Source: Guillardia theta CCMP2712
Lineage: Eukaryota > Cryptophyceae > Pyrenomonadales > Geminigeraceae
DNA: 64,000 nucleotides
Assembly (NCBI RefSeq): GCF_000315625.1
Contig: NW_005434668.1
Location: 874,533 to 938,532, forward strand
Direction: 5' to 3'
The first letter of the stretch is position 1. The number at the start of each line of letters is the position of its first letter. This document shows positions 1 to 11,139 of the stretch, piece by piece. The notes below the pieces were generated by a model, which was given only the letters and a program-made list of their open reading frames with translations, did no database searches and was not told the DNA's origin. A program made the translations under genes and the position numbers.

Positions 1-916
1 AGCGCAAAGCAAAGGAAGTCATCCTTGCGACCGATGAAGACAGAGAAGCCTGGGAAGCAATCAGTTGGCATCTGCTCGAGCTGCTGAAGCCTAAAGTTTC
101 TCACTCACGTCTCTTGTCGCTGCTTAGCTTGTTGTAGGTGCCGGTGAAGCGAGCTGTCTTCCACGAGATCACCAAGGATGCCATCACTCGCTCGTTCCAG
201 TCGTTGCGATCCATCGATCTCAACCTTGTCCATGCACAGGAGACGCGGCGAATTCTGGATCGTCTTGCCGGGTTCACCATGTCGCCGCTGCTGTGGAAGA
301 AGATAGCTCGCGGGTGAAGAGAAGCACTGTGAGCGCTTGCCACTGACTTGTCGCAGGCTTTCTGCTGGGCGAGTACAGAGTGTGGGGATGGCAATCATAG
401 TGCGACGAGAGCTGGAGAGACTATCGTTTGTTCCTGCTGCTTACGAAGTTCGACTTGCGAGCAAACCTCTCAGCGGTAGAAGGCAGCGATGCCAGGCACT
501 TCAGCGCCATGGTAGTTGAGGTGGAAGGGAAGGGGAAAGTAGCAACAGGAAGGGACTTCGACGCGAAAGGGCAGCTCCACGAGAGCTCAGGGAGAGGAAA
601 ATTGATCCACCTTGACAAGGAGTCCGCGAACAGCCTCATGGAAGGACTGAAGCAGCAGGGAGCTAGCTGGAAGGTGAAGAAAGTCGAAAAGCGGGCACAG
701 CGGCGCAAGCCTCCTCCTCCTTTCATCACCTCTACTCTGCAGCAGGAGGCCAACAGAAAGTTGTCGCTTAGCAGCAAGGAGTGCATGAGGACGGCGCAGA
801 GGCTGTACGAGTCAGGCCTGATCACCTACATGAGGACAGACAACCCCACAAGCTTCGAAGATGAGACTTTTAAAACTTTGAAACGTCTTGAAGACATCAA
901 CGTTTCAAAACTATAA
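1..916 (+). pseudogene. topA: Bacterial-type DNA topoisomerase I (type IA), 5'-partial and apparently decayed
   Basis: Type IA topoisomerases relax negative supercoils through a 5'-phosphotyrosine. The window opens inside the TOPRIM domain (ATDEDREAWEAISWHL), continues with [22 protein letters not shown] and the active-site region GLITYMRTDN, whose Tyr is catalytic in the family. Two introns fit GT-AG and phase: 96-137 and 314-356. Three things suggest decay. TOPRIM has AW where the family has one Gly after DRE. The frame shifts at about 441-450, because the region after SFVPAAY continues as DLRANLSAVEG in another frame with no plausible intron. The protein stops at 914-916, about 26 codons after the active-site Tyr, in AT-rich sequence, so the family's C-terminal half is absent. 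A base error or a distant exon could explain part of this. The identity is secure; functionality is doubtful. The gene starts upstream of the window. Confidence 0.8.
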
Positions 917-2417
917 AGTTTCAAACTTTCAAAAAAGTATTGTAAAACTAAAATAATATACATCTTCTTATTTAGTATCTTCAAGTCGCCCTCAGAGTTA
1001 CTTGAGATAAATGGTGAGGACAGCGGATTTGAATGGCCCTCGAAGTATGACAACTTCTGATTCATATCTCAAGGAATGCTGCGAAGCGACATGAAGCCAA
1101 GATAGGAACAGGGTGACATCAGGAACAGCACTGGCAACTTCAGCTCCCTTTTCCCTCTCTCTCACCATGCTGAAAATATCGCCTCCCAACTTGCGGGATG
1201 TTCTTGCGATCTCCTTCTCTCTTGCCGTTTGCCTGTTGCTTTATGTGGGAGCGCACAGGAATGTCGGACAGCATGCCCTCTTGCAGTCTGCATCAAGGAT
1301 AGGATACGCTGGAATTGTTCCCTACGTGCGGGAAAAACCGAGAAGAGTACAAGCGGTGACATGTGGAGGAGGTTCATCTGTAAGAGTAAAATCATGCTGC
1401 GCTCCTGCATTAACCTCCGACGACAGGTGGGCTGTGTTGTGCAATCCCTATCGAAGAGCATCAGGAACACATTCAGTGCCCCTGAAAAGAAGAGCAGGGG
1501 TAGGATTGCTGTGGAGAAAGCGGCGAGGGGACTGGGGTTCTCGCCCTGGCAAGTGGGCAAGCAAACAACTCGGCAAAGAGCGCACATACAGAAGAAGCTC
1601 GAGTCGACGAGCAACTGTAGGTCACACGGACAATGCCTCCTTGTATTTGCTTCCTCCTTGTGGTGTTTGCTTCCTCCTTGCGTTTGCTTCCTCCTTGCGT
1701 TTGCCTCCTTGGGTTTGCTTCCTCCTTGCGTTTGCCCTTGTCTGACGATAGGATGGTTGCTCAGCGGGGTTCGGATTTCTTCGGAACATCGTGAATGGGT
1801 ATGAGAACCTTGATCACGAGATCGACTATGGCGGGAAGGAGTTGCCAGAGGTTGCCCATACAAGCTGCAGCCTTGATCGAGCTTCTACTGACGAATCGAC
1901 ATGAATGCAGCGGGGAAGCAAGCGTTTCAAAGCGCATCAAGCGATCTCGGAAACGGTAACGAAACATTTATGCCCAGAAGATTGTTATGTGACACTGGAG
2001 ATCAGATAGAGAAGTTGAAGCGCGAGAAACTTAAACTTTTGCATGTAATCAATCTCGTTATGACACAGTGATTTGCTGGTATGGCAGATGATTAAGATTG
2101 AATCCAGGAACTCAATCGTCAAAAGGCCAAGAAAGTCGTCAAGCAAGTTTCCAAAGGATCGTACAACTGGATGTGAGTTTTGCCTTCTTTCAGCCATGAC
2201 TGTTCTAAGAATTGTTCGATTATCCAAGGGATGGTTGGCTGGATGGAAAAGATAGAAAAGTTCCTAACGAAGCATGGTCTTACTGACGAGGAGGATGGTC
2301 TTACTGAGGAGGAAGATTGAAAAAGAGTCAGTGCAGCAACCATGACATGTTCAACACACCACAATTCATTCTAAACTCTCATAAATACAAACATTTCCCT
2401 CTCCTCTTAACATGTTT
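917..2417. other. Stretch without a recognisable gene
   Basis: Open frames here are short, overlap on both strands and match no family I know. 850-960 is AT-rich, with repeated CTTTGAAAC/GTTTCAAA words. 1640-1735 is a minisatellite (listed separately). A small unrecognised exon cannot be excluded: 1169-1300 (+) reads as a hydrophobic stretch following MLKISPPNLRD. Confidence 0.4.
1640..1735. repeat. 17-bp minisatellite
   Basis: Five to six imperfect tandem copies of TTTGCTTCCTCCTTGCG, with shortened and substituted copies (…CCTTGTGG, …CCTTGGG). It is open in several frames and so generates spurious Cys/Leu-rich ORFs. Confidence 0.85.
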
Positions 2418-3705
2418 CTAGTTTTGACTGGGTGGAGGAGAAAGTGCATTCTCCTGTGCAATCGCAAAGTCTGTCACGTGCTTGTAATCGTCTTCGATCT
2501 GCTCCTTCAACTTCTGCATGTGTTCAAGGGCCACGCGTTTTGCCTTTCCCGACCCCTCGACTGCGTCACGAGAATATTTGTTGAGACTTCCTCCCTTGAC
2601 CAGCCATTTCTTGTCCTCGCCATCAACGTCACAATCTGTCTCTGTGCAAGCAGGCTTGGCTTCTTTCTTGCTGCTTTGGTGCGTCGGCTTAGCAGGCTTG
2701 GCTGCCTTCTTGGATTCACGAGATGCAGTTTCCGTTGAAGCAGAAGGCTCCTCCTTGGATTTCGTTTCTTTAACCACTTTCACAACTGGTTTTGAAATCG
2801 ACTTGTGCTCATGAATTTCCGTTCCCTCCAGCTTCGCCAGATTCTTGTGAAGAGCAGTGAGTTTTTGCTCCTCCTCCTGCTTTACGTGAGAGATCTGGTC
2901 TTGTATTTTCTTCTCTTCCTGCTCCAAAGCAGACCTTGCTTCGAGATCCTTGATCTGCTTTTGAAGATCCCGCTCTTTCCCCAAATCAGTCTTCTTGATC
3001 GCAGCTAGTTTGTGCAGCTCGGCCTTCTTGACGATGTCAATCTCTTTAACTTCAGTGCTCTCCACTTCAGCAAGCTCCTTCTTCTTTTCTGCCACCAGAG
3101 CATCCAAACTCATATGAGAAGATGCTTGTTTGTCATCCGCCTTCGCGATATGAAGGCTCTGAAGGCCCGTCTTCTCGGCTGCAGCAACCCCCTCAGCCAA
3201 GGAAGATGCCTGGGAGATCTCCTTCTTCACGGAAGACGCTTCCTGTGCATTCTTTGCCTCTGTTGCAACCTTGTGGTGCTCGTGCGCCATGTGAACGTGC
3301 TGTGAAGAGTGAGCCGCTCCGGCAACATTCAGATCCTTTGCCTCCCTCCTCCTCGACGCTTGCATGTGCAAAGCATTCTTCATTGCCATGTCGTGAGGGC
3401 TGCTGGAAAAGCTATCCGAATTATCATCATCATTATCATCATCATCATCACTAGAATCAGCATCTTTGATCTTCCCCTCCGACAGGTCCTTGACAACCAT
3501 CTGTTGCTTTACCAATTGGTCGAGGGGTACAAGCTTGACGGGTCCAGTGCGCAACCACGATGGCAGGTTGGAATCCTTCGTGAGTTTGTCCAGCACATTA
3601 TCTTCGTCCATAGCAACCTCTCCATTGTGCATCTGGGCTGACAAAGCTCCAAGGCAAGCCAAGGTGGCAATGACAGAGAGAAGGAAAACGGCCGTCCTTC
3701 GTTTC
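2418..3705 (-). CDS. Secreted acidic/coiled-coil protein of unknown function
   Basis: A long minus-strand exon ends at TGA 2418. Its N-terminal part reads KRRTAVFLLSVIATLACLGA before LSAQMH, a clear signal peptide, but has no in-frame ATG: an in-frame stop lies just upstream and the sequence CTAG at about 3702-3705 looks like a 3' splice site. The start codon therefore sits in a short first exon, probably in 3710-3800, which I could not place. After the signal comes an Asp/Ser-rich run (encoded by a TCATCA-type repeat at 3420-3455), then about 200 residues of Lys/Glu/Ala-rich heptad-like sequence and a Lys/Pro-rich C-terminus ending SPPPSQN. There is no enzymatic motif. I do not recognise the family; ER-lumen or extracellular location is inferred from the signal peptide only. 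Confidence 0.7.
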
Positions 3706-3719
3706 CTAGCGATAAATCA

Positions 3720-4174
3720 GTCAATACATCAGCAAAGAAGCATTCCAACAACAAATTCGCATATCAAGTCATAAAACAGAAATTGCTTTTGCCATCGAGA
3801 CAGAAACCAAGACGCGGAAGTAGATGGGTAGCTCGCAAAGGGCAAGGCAGATTCGAGTCCCACACGCTTGTTTCAGGATTCGCAAAGAGTCTCATTCACA
3901 GGACATGCTACCTCGCCTCTTCCCCTCCTCTCACCTTGAATCTCCCTGGTTCTGCATGATGCTTGGGTCGAAGCCCTCAGCTCTACTTCCCCCGGGAAGC
4001 AGCATTGCCTCCTCTCCGTGGTCGCCCCACGCCATGAGCTTCTGCGGAAATAGAACACAATTTGGCCCTCCTCCCCAACATACCCACCTGAGGTAGAGCC
4101 CTCATCCAGTCCGCAACCCTGGTGCGTAACGGTTAAGATAGAGTTTGGTAACGGTCTCTGGTTCCTGTAAAGAC
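3720..4174. other. Intergenic, divergent 5' region
   Basis: Lies between the 5' ends of the minus-strand secreted protein and the plus-strand LON protein, so it should hold both promoters and the missing first exon of the former. No other gene is visible. Confidence 0.5.
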
Positions 4175-5586
4175 ATGCTAGTGGCGGCTATGGTGCTCTT
4201 AGTGAGCGCGGCACCGGCCTCGACCTTCCTCCCCTCCCCTGCCTCTGCTGCTTATCTAGGATCCCTGACCCCCTCCCTCTCACCCTCGTCCTCCCTCTCT
4301 ACCCACAGGTTCTCCTCCCGGGACACGGGCATCCCCGTCCACTGGTCCGCTCCCTCTGCAACTTTCCTTTCTCCCCGAAGCCAGCGCGGATGGTGGACTG
4401 CCATGGCGAGTTCCCTTGACGCACAGCAGCCTGAACGTCCAGCACTGCCAGTTCTCACAGGTCCGGTTGGAGGGAAGCCTCTCCTACCTGGGGCCTTCGT
4501 CGTCCTCCCGTCGCTGAGCCCCGGTCAGGTCGCCGCGATCCGCACTGCAACAGCGTTTGCAGCTGTGGATCAGCGGCTAGGAGGAAAGCCTCTTGTTGCT
4601 TACTACGGAGGCAGTGGGGAGAACTCCTACGTGAAAGGAGTGGCAACTCTGGCATACGTGGAGGAGATTGTGCCAGATGAAGAGGGGGGGATTCAAACGG
4701 TCCGCCTCCTTGGGGTGGCCAGGGCGAAGATCCCGAGGGTTAGGACAGTCAGAGACAAGCCGCTCTTGGTGGCTGATCGCTGGACCCTCGTTCAGGACGA
4801 GGTTCCCGATTCCTCGTACATGCACACTCTCGAGGTGAGGAACCAAGGGAGGGGGGGAGGGGGGGAGAGGGCGAAGGGGAGAGAAAGGGGATGGCTATAT
4901 GTGCTATGCCTGCGTTGTAGGATCGTTGCTCTGACTTGTTGCGCTCTCTTGCAGTTCCTTCGAAATGTTGCCGATGACAGTGCAGTGGAGCACAACAGGA
5001 GGAGGAAGCTGATGTCGACGATCTCGTCCTTGACCCTGGACCTCCAGCTCTGTGATATCGACGGGACGTGCGACACGGAGGCGTTGCTGGAGCTCGGCCC
5101 CGAGGTTTACGCGCTTGCAATGGAGCTAGCTGCGACCACCCTCAAGGATGTGCCGAAAGCCCCGAAGAGGACGAGCGGGACCGCAGGCGGCCATGCAGTT
5201 CAGTCGCTGGAGAGCATGACGCTGAACATGGTGAACCGTCTGAAGCCTTGGGATGCTCTCTGGCCGCAGTGGGGAGACGATATCGATGGGGAGATGAAGC
5301 TCTTGCGCTGCTTCTCCTTCGTCACCTGGCAAGCGCTGGAGAAGATGTCGACTAGGGAGGAGCTGGAGTGGGTCATGACCAGCACAGACATCAAGGAACG
5401 GATGACGAGGGCAAATGCGAAGCTTTACGCTGACCGTGAGTTGTTGTTGTGGAGCTGTTGTTCCTGGCGGTGCAAGGCATGGACCTGACATGTGCTGCAG
5501 GGAAGAGTTTAGAGAACACGTGGCAGATTATGCAGAGATTGAAGCAAGGAATCAGCCCGAAAGGTGGAGATCTGTTGAGCGACTAG
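4175..5586 (+). CDS. Plastid-type LON substrate-binding-domain protein
   Basis: Three exons, 4175-4834, 4955-5435 and 5501-5586, join in phase (408 residues). ATG 4175 is chosen because it opens a signal peptide (MLVAAMVLLVSAAPASTF) followed by a Ser/Thr-rich, acid-poor stretch; the ASTF motif resembles the Phe-containing cleavage site of complex-plastid leaders. The mature part begins near LPVLTGPVGGKPLLPGAFVVLPSL, has the layout of a Lon N-terminal (PUA-like) domain, as in stand-alone LON proteins of algae and plants, and ends in an alpha-helical region. There is no ATPase or protease domain, so it is not a Lon protease. The last exon restores a clean end (…GGDLLSD); reading straight through the second intron would give a false stop at about 5486. 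Plastid location and LON assignment are inference from motif and layout. Confidence 0.7.
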
Positions 5587-5734
5587 CTGGTGGTTGGGGG
5601 GCTCGAGTCTTATTCTTTTGTTTTTCATTTTTTCCCTATTATTTTTCTTTCCTCGAAAAAAAGTTGTTCTATTCATGCTCTGCTGATTTCTCGCTCTGGC
5701 CGTATATTTTGTAGTCTGTACAATGTGAAAAGTG

Positions 5735-7308
5735 TCATCCGAAGTTCCGAACAAGTAGGCCTGCTGCTTGCAGACGGTCGTGAAGTTCCTGTGGTGACTG
5801 GTCAGCTGACGGTGAGCGAGATCTGATACCGTCGGCATACCTCCTCGAGGTTCCAGTTGTGACCTGCGTCTCCAACGTCGTACACCTCTCCGTAGTACTT
5901 GTACCTGCACGTTCTCCCATGCTCAGCTCAGTCAGTATTTGTATGCCTCCTTTACCTCGTTCGAGGACCTTGCCTGACGGAGGGGTGCCGTCCGAAGCCA
6001 TAGGTGTCCACGTGCAGACAAGACTAGGAACGCTGCGATGTGAGGATAGGAGGATCATGGAAGTGCATCGACCTGCAGGGCCCACATGATGCCGATCATG
6101 CCGCTCGAGGGTACGCAGTCTGCCCCCCTGGCTCCGATCCATCGCCACACGAGGAGGTTGAAGTAAGTGGAGAAGATCCTTATCCGACCGCACTTGCTCT
6201 CGTTGCAAACATCCTCAGCGACGATCGGGTGGATCAGCTGGAAGTACTTGTCAATGTCTGGCTTCCAGTCCCCACGGAACAGGAGGGTCTCGTTATTCCG
6301 AGTGAGCTCCTCCAGGTTTGCATGCAGGAACTCCAAAATCTTTCCGGAGGAGTGGAGGACGCGATGGGTGGTCCGGCTACCGACGTCGCTCTCGTACTCT
6401 CCTCCAGCTGGCGCGTCGTTGAACCTGATGACGAGGTCGTGGACATCGATGTCTCGTCCGAATCCTGAGCCCAGCAGGTGCCCTGAGCTTCCAACGACAG
6501 CACCTGGAAGCAGCCGTCAGCCAAGTTGTTGCCTGAAAGGGCGGATAAGCGACATGATTCGAAGGCGCTCTTCTCGTAATCCCACGGGAACTAGGGATAG
6601 GTAAGAAGGAAGGAAGCGCGTATGAAGTCAGGGGCTGACCATCTCTAGCAGGCCTTCGTCGATGACGTGGCCGAAGTAAGACTCTGCCGTGTTCTTGAGC
6701 ATAGCAAGCTCAGTCCGGGTGAGGAAGGGGGAGAGGGGAGACAGTCGCAGCTGAACATAGTCTCGACAACCCTGGCTGGTAGAGCTGGGGGCGATGCACT
6801 TGGAGACAGAAGTCTTGAGCGCATCCTGCTCCATGGAAGAGAAGGCTCCGACTACAGTGAAGTCCAGCCCTATCTCGTACACCACCCTGTGCGAGGTTTG
6901 ATCGAGGTCCAACACCCCCACAGAGATCCAGTGCCAGCCCTCCGCCAGCTGAGTGAGCAGGAGCTGCAAGGTATACCCTGACTCGTTGTACTGGTTGAGG
7001 GGTGGGAACTTGTGGATAGTCGTAGCGCCGTCCTCGTCCTTGATGGGGCTGTGGTCGATAAACACGATGAAGGATGGTGAAGCGCCCATAGCGAGGGATC
7101 GGCCATCGCCCACCATAGTGACGGCAACATTCATGACCTCTCCATGCCGAAACTCTCGGGGGACCCTCTCTATCTCTATCTCCAGGAACGAGTCCCCTAT
7201 CCACGTCTGCCCCACTCCCTTCTCCGAACTTGCTCTCGGTCCCCAGATGAGCAGGAGCAGGAGGAGCGCGGGGGAGGAGCCTCTCGACTGAGGCGAAACA
7301 AACTTCAT
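5735..7308 (-). CDS. Sialyltransferase (GT29 family), with an apparent one-base frameshift
   Basis: GT29 enzymes transfer sialic acid from CMP-sialic acid to glycans in the Golgi. Exons (minus): 7308-6640, 6590-6073, 6023-5956, 5904-5841, 5788-5735. ATG 7308 opens a signal sequence (MKFVSPQSRGSSPALLLLLL). All diagnostic motifs are visible. Motif L is AVVGSSGHLLGSGFGRDID with FNDAP and DVGSRTTHR. Motif S is PSSGMIGIMWALQ joined to CLHVDTYGFGRHP. The motif III-like YKYYGEVYD is followed by motif VS HNWNLE (HxxxxE). The second exon is 518 bp, one base short of keeping frame: upstream it reads FPWDYEKS…NLADGCFQ and from about 6500 motif L continues in another frame. Either a splice escapes me, or a base is missing in the read or the gene. 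Correcting for it gives about 457 residues. It is divergent from the helicase gene at 7699. Confidence 0.85.
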
Positions 7309-7549
7309 CCTCCTCTGTTCCCTCTTGACCCTCTTCCCTCCCTCCGCCGCTTCCCCTCCTCTCCCCGACTGCAGCTGGGATCCTCAAGAAAAAACGATAA
7401 ATCCCCTGCCCCGTTATGGTTTTTTTTGAGGGACGGAAGTCAGAGGGGGGGACGGGAAGGGGGAGCGGGCTGGGATGTGAAGGGGAGGGAGGGCGGGGGG
7501 GTGGATGGGTGGCAAGTGAATATGGAGAAGGGGAGGAGGAAGTGCGGGA

Positions 7550-7615
7550 CAAGGAGGAGGAGGGAGGAGGAGGAGGAGGAGGAGGAGGAGGAGGAGGAGG
7601 AGGAGGAGGAGGAAC
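7550..7615. repeat. (GGA)n microsatellite between divergent genes
   Basis: Near-perfect GGA/GAG trinucleotide run at 7553-7613 inside a purine-rich 7440-7615 stretch, placed between the starts of the minus-strand sialyltransferase and the plus-strand helicase. It gives false poly-Ser, poly-Pro and poly-Glu ORFs. Confidence 0.95.
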
Positions 7616-7698
7616 GACGAGCGGCGTACAGCAGAGATTTTGACATATCTTGCAGGGATGCAAGGGAGTGACGAGAAAGGCAGAGATTATCCTGGGCA

Positions 7699-10266
7699 AT
7701 GAAAGGGGCGACATCAAGAGGAATAGCAGCTGTGTTCTTCATGGCCTTCATCGCTCTCGGCCATGGCTTCGTCCCAACAAGGCCCTTGTTCCGACCCTCC
7801 AACAAGGCGATGGTGAGGAGTTGGTTCCGGAGGAGCGCATCTTTGCTCCCAGCTCCGTCCACGTGGCCAGGAGCTGCAAGAGCAAGGACTTTCACCTCCT
7901 CCCTCGCCTGCCATGACAAGAACGAGGAGAAGCAGATCGAGGCGATGCTGCGAGAGAAGATCAGAGTAAAGAGAGCAGGACAGGACGAGCCTCAGTCGCC
8001 GCTGCTGGCAGGCCTGAACGAAGCTCAGAAGCAGGCTGTTACGGCTCCCATCGCTCCTATCATCGTCCTCGCTGGCCCTGGTTCAGGCAAGACGAGAGTC
8101 CTCACGAGCAGGTATGCCGATAGTCCAACAGCGAAACCCCCAGTGTCCTTTATCGTGCCTTGCTATCTTCCTTCCTCATCACCATAGCGATCTGCTCCTC
8201 CGAATCTTGTTGAAGCTCTTGCTCGCTCGCTGATCCCTCCCTGCTGACCAGCACGTCTGTGATGCAGGATCGGGTACTTGATCTCCAAGGGAGCAACGCA
8301 GGACTCGATAGTGGCGGTGACCTTCACCAACAAGGCTGCAAAAGAGATGAAGCAGAGGATCAAGAGCCTTCTGGACATACAGCACGACTCCATGCTCGCC
8401 ATAACTGTCGGGACGTTCCACTATGTCTGCATCAGGCTGCTGAGGATCTTCGGGGATGCGATCGGGTGAGATGCCTCTGATGGGACCTGAAAGTAGACGA
8501 TTCCTGCTGACTTGGAATTGCCCAGGTTGGATCCAAACTTCCTGATTTTCGACTCGAACCAACAGAAAGAGCTGGTCAAACAGGCCATGATTGACCTCGC
8601 CATAGATGTCACCAAACTGGATCCCAACACGATCAGGTTCGCGATCTCAAACCTCAAATCGCAGGGCCTGTTCCCGCACGAAGTGATGAAATCAAAGTCT
8701 CTGACTCGCACCAATCGTCAATTCTTCCTCAAGGTCGAGCAGGTCTACGCGCTCTATCAGGAGGAGCTTGCTAGGAGCAGCGCGCTGGATTTCGACGACA
8801 TCCTGTTGCAAGCTGTTCGCCTGCTCAAGTCCGACGGTCAAGTGCTGGAGAGAGTCAGGTCGACCTGGCGGCACATCCTCGTCGACGAGTGGCAGGACAC
8901 CAACCTTCCGCAGTACGAGCTCATCCGACTTCTCGCCTCGTCTCCGCAGAGCAGCTCGGTCTTTGTGGTCGGGGACACAGATCAAAGCATCTACGGATGG
9001 CGGGGTGCTGACTTCTCCAATGTGAATCGCTTCCGTAGGGATTTCAATGCAACTCAAATCATCTTGGAGCACAATTACAGGAGCACCAACACCATCGTCA
9101 CCTCCGCTCAGGCTATCATCGAGAAGAACAAGGACAGGATAGCTAAGAACATGACCTCCTCCACACGTGCCGGCTCCAAGATCTTTCTGCATGAATCCGT
9201 CGATGATACCGACGAAGCTGTCTACGTCGCCAAAGAAGCAAAGAGCTTGGTAAAGAGCGGAGTGGTGCCAGGAGGATTCCAGGAGATCGCTGTGATGTAC
9301 CGGACGAATCAGCAGAGCCGTGTGCTGGAGGAAGTGTTCGTGCGGAATGGGATTCCATACACGATCCTCGGAGCCATGAGGTTCTACGAGAGGAAGGAGA
9401 TTAAGGACATACTGGCGTACCTGCGAGTGATCGCGAACCCCAACGATTCCGCATCCTTCGCAAGGATCATCAACGTTCCACCGAGAGGGATCGGCACGAA
9501 GACGATCGAGAAGGTGGCGGAGTATGCGGCTAAGAATGGGATTTCCACTTTCCATGCAATACAGAGACTGGATTTGATCGAGTCCTCCCGAGGGAAGGAG
9601 GACGGAGAGGACAGCAGCGAGAGGAGCGGCGCGCCTGACGAGGAGCTGTTCACTGCCAGGCAGAAGAAAAGCCTCCTCCAATTCTGGCAAGTGTTGAAGA
9701 CTCTGTGCGACGCCGCAAAGCTGTGCACGCCGGAGGAGGTCATAGAGACGCTGATCGACGTCATAGAGTACGACGTGTACCTGCAGAAAGACGAGAAGTA
9801 CGACGACCGGTGGGCAAACATCCAAGAATTGAAGAAAGCCTCTCAGAGGACGGAGAGGGTCGGGCTGGAGGGGCTACACGCGTTCCTGGAGGACGTTGCG
9901 CTGGTGGCGGGGGACGAGGAAGAGTTCCAAGAAGAGATCAAGCTGGACGTCGACGTGAAGAAGGACCCGCGGATGAAGCTCATGACGATTCACTCCAGCA
10001 AGGGGCTGGAGTTCGAGGTCGTGTTCCTCGTCGGCATGAACGACGGCTGCCTCCCTCACTCTCGGTCCCTCGCCTCCAAAGACGAGATCGAGGAGGAGAG
10101 GAGGCTCGCCTACGTTGCCATCACCCGGGCCAAGGAGATCCTCTACATCACTTGGCCCATGTGGAAGGGCATGTTCCACAACAACGACCCTCTCGAGCCC
10201 TCTCGCTTCCTCAAGGACATCCCGGCCGACTTCGTTCATGTGACGTCCGACGATCAGGTGCTGTAG
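7699..10266 (+). CDS. uvrD: Plastid-type UvrD/PcrA/Rep superfamily 1A DNA helicase
   Basis: ATP-dependent 3'-5' helicase of the bacterial DNA-repair family. Exons 7699-8111, 8268-8465 and 8526-10266 join in phase (783 residues). Residues 1-70 form a bipartite leader: a signal peptide ending LGHGF, then [12 protein letters not shown] and Arg/Ser-rich sequence. Motifs: Q/Walker A region LNEAQKQAV … GPGSGKT (126-132); Ia [22 protein letters not shown] (323-329), where the usual Phe is Trp; [53 protein letters not shown] (about 732). The 1A/1B/2A/2B arrangement matches PcrA in length. A possible alternative 3' end exists: donor after DDQ (10258), acceptor at 10298-10302, and a further exon after a CAG at 10443-10445 ending TGA at 10582-10584, giving a basic tail; the frames there do not all agree. 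Plastid targeting is inferred. Confidence 0.9.
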
Positions 10267-10600
10267 TGCCCGCCGCCATGTGCTCGTGCTTGTCCCAGTG
10301 GCTGACTGTGGTGAGAAGGAAGGGACTCTCAAAAGGATCTACAAGGGCGACCGCAAGGAGGATCAAGGCTCAAAGTCCAAGTCTCCCTTCGGCGTAAGCT
10401 GATGTTTTTCTCCTCCACCTCAGTCCTCACCTTTCACTTCTGCAGGACGTTCCCTATAACAACCTGAGAAAGCCGAAGGGCGTGACTCGGACCCCCGCCA
10501 GTACGACAGGGGCCCCGAGGAGGAAGCCTGACTGGAATCAAGGGACAAGGAGTGGAGGGCCGGGTCGCCGCTTCTCTTCTTGACACGGTATATTAAAATC
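10267..10600 (+). other. 3' flank of the helicase, possible extra C-terminal exons
   Basis: In one frame 10303-10400 reads GEKEGTLKRIYKGDRKEDQ, followed by a good donor (GTAAGC) and, after CTGCAG, DVPYNNLRKPKGVTRTP and a basic end (GGPGRRFSS, stop 10582-10584). It resembles a short basic tail of UvrD-type proteins. The only donor I can see upstream (after 10258) is in the wrong phase for this frame, so it is recorded as possible, not asserted. Confidence 0.35.
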
Positions 10601-10604
10601 ATCA

Positions 10605-10915
10605 TGGCAACGCTGTAGCATTGGCAGTCTCAGAACGCCGCGCCTACCGTACACCCGGGCCGCGCCCCCCTCCGACTTCCGAACTACCGTGGAACTCGGA
10701 AGTTCAGTCGGCCTCGATCGGACAGGGCCGGCCGCACGGCGTACGGTACCGGCGCGCGCCGCGGGACGCCGACTGTGACTCGGGTGACTCCGGGCCGAGA
10801 GGCGGGGAGTCCGATGCTCCGACCGGCGCCGGGCGTGACTCGTGAGGGCCGGGGCCGAGCGGCCAACGCCGCCCGGTTTGCGGCACTTGCCAGTGACTCG
10901 TCTGTTTTGGTCACG
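10605..10915. repeat. GC-rich island (family member 1)
   Basis: Very GC-rich non-coding block beginning after an ATCATCATGGCAACG-like word, rich in CCGG/GGCC and GTGACTCG words (GTGACTCGGGTGACTC at about 10774; CGTGACTCGTGAGG at 10832; AGTGACTCGTCTG at about 10891). Sharp boundary to AT-rich DNA at about 10920. Similar blocks occur at 19490, 38040, 43925 and 44400. Confidence 0.55.
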
Positions 10916-11139
10916 CGGAAACATAGAAGTAATATTGCAACACAGTCGAAATGAAGCTTTTTGCTTCCGGACAAAATGAAAAATAAGTTTTTGGAAGAGA
11001 TTTTTACATGAAGGATAATATCCAAGTAATATAAAATGTACTCAAATTAAAATGTTTATTCAATACAAAAGTTTTACGTTAAATTCCTGTAGAAATGTTT
11101 TTAGATGTATTTTGTTCATAAAAACTTCTTTTACGTGGA

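Noticed and set aside
1162-1863. Minus-strand 233-codon ORF
   Set aside because: Starts at an unusual codon context, runs through the 17-bp minisatellite and lacks any recognisable motif.
8692-9825. Long minus-strand ORF (377 codons) inside the helicase gene
   Set aside because: It is the complement of a well-conserved helicase exon; its translation resembles nothing and results from GC-rich codon use on the other strand.
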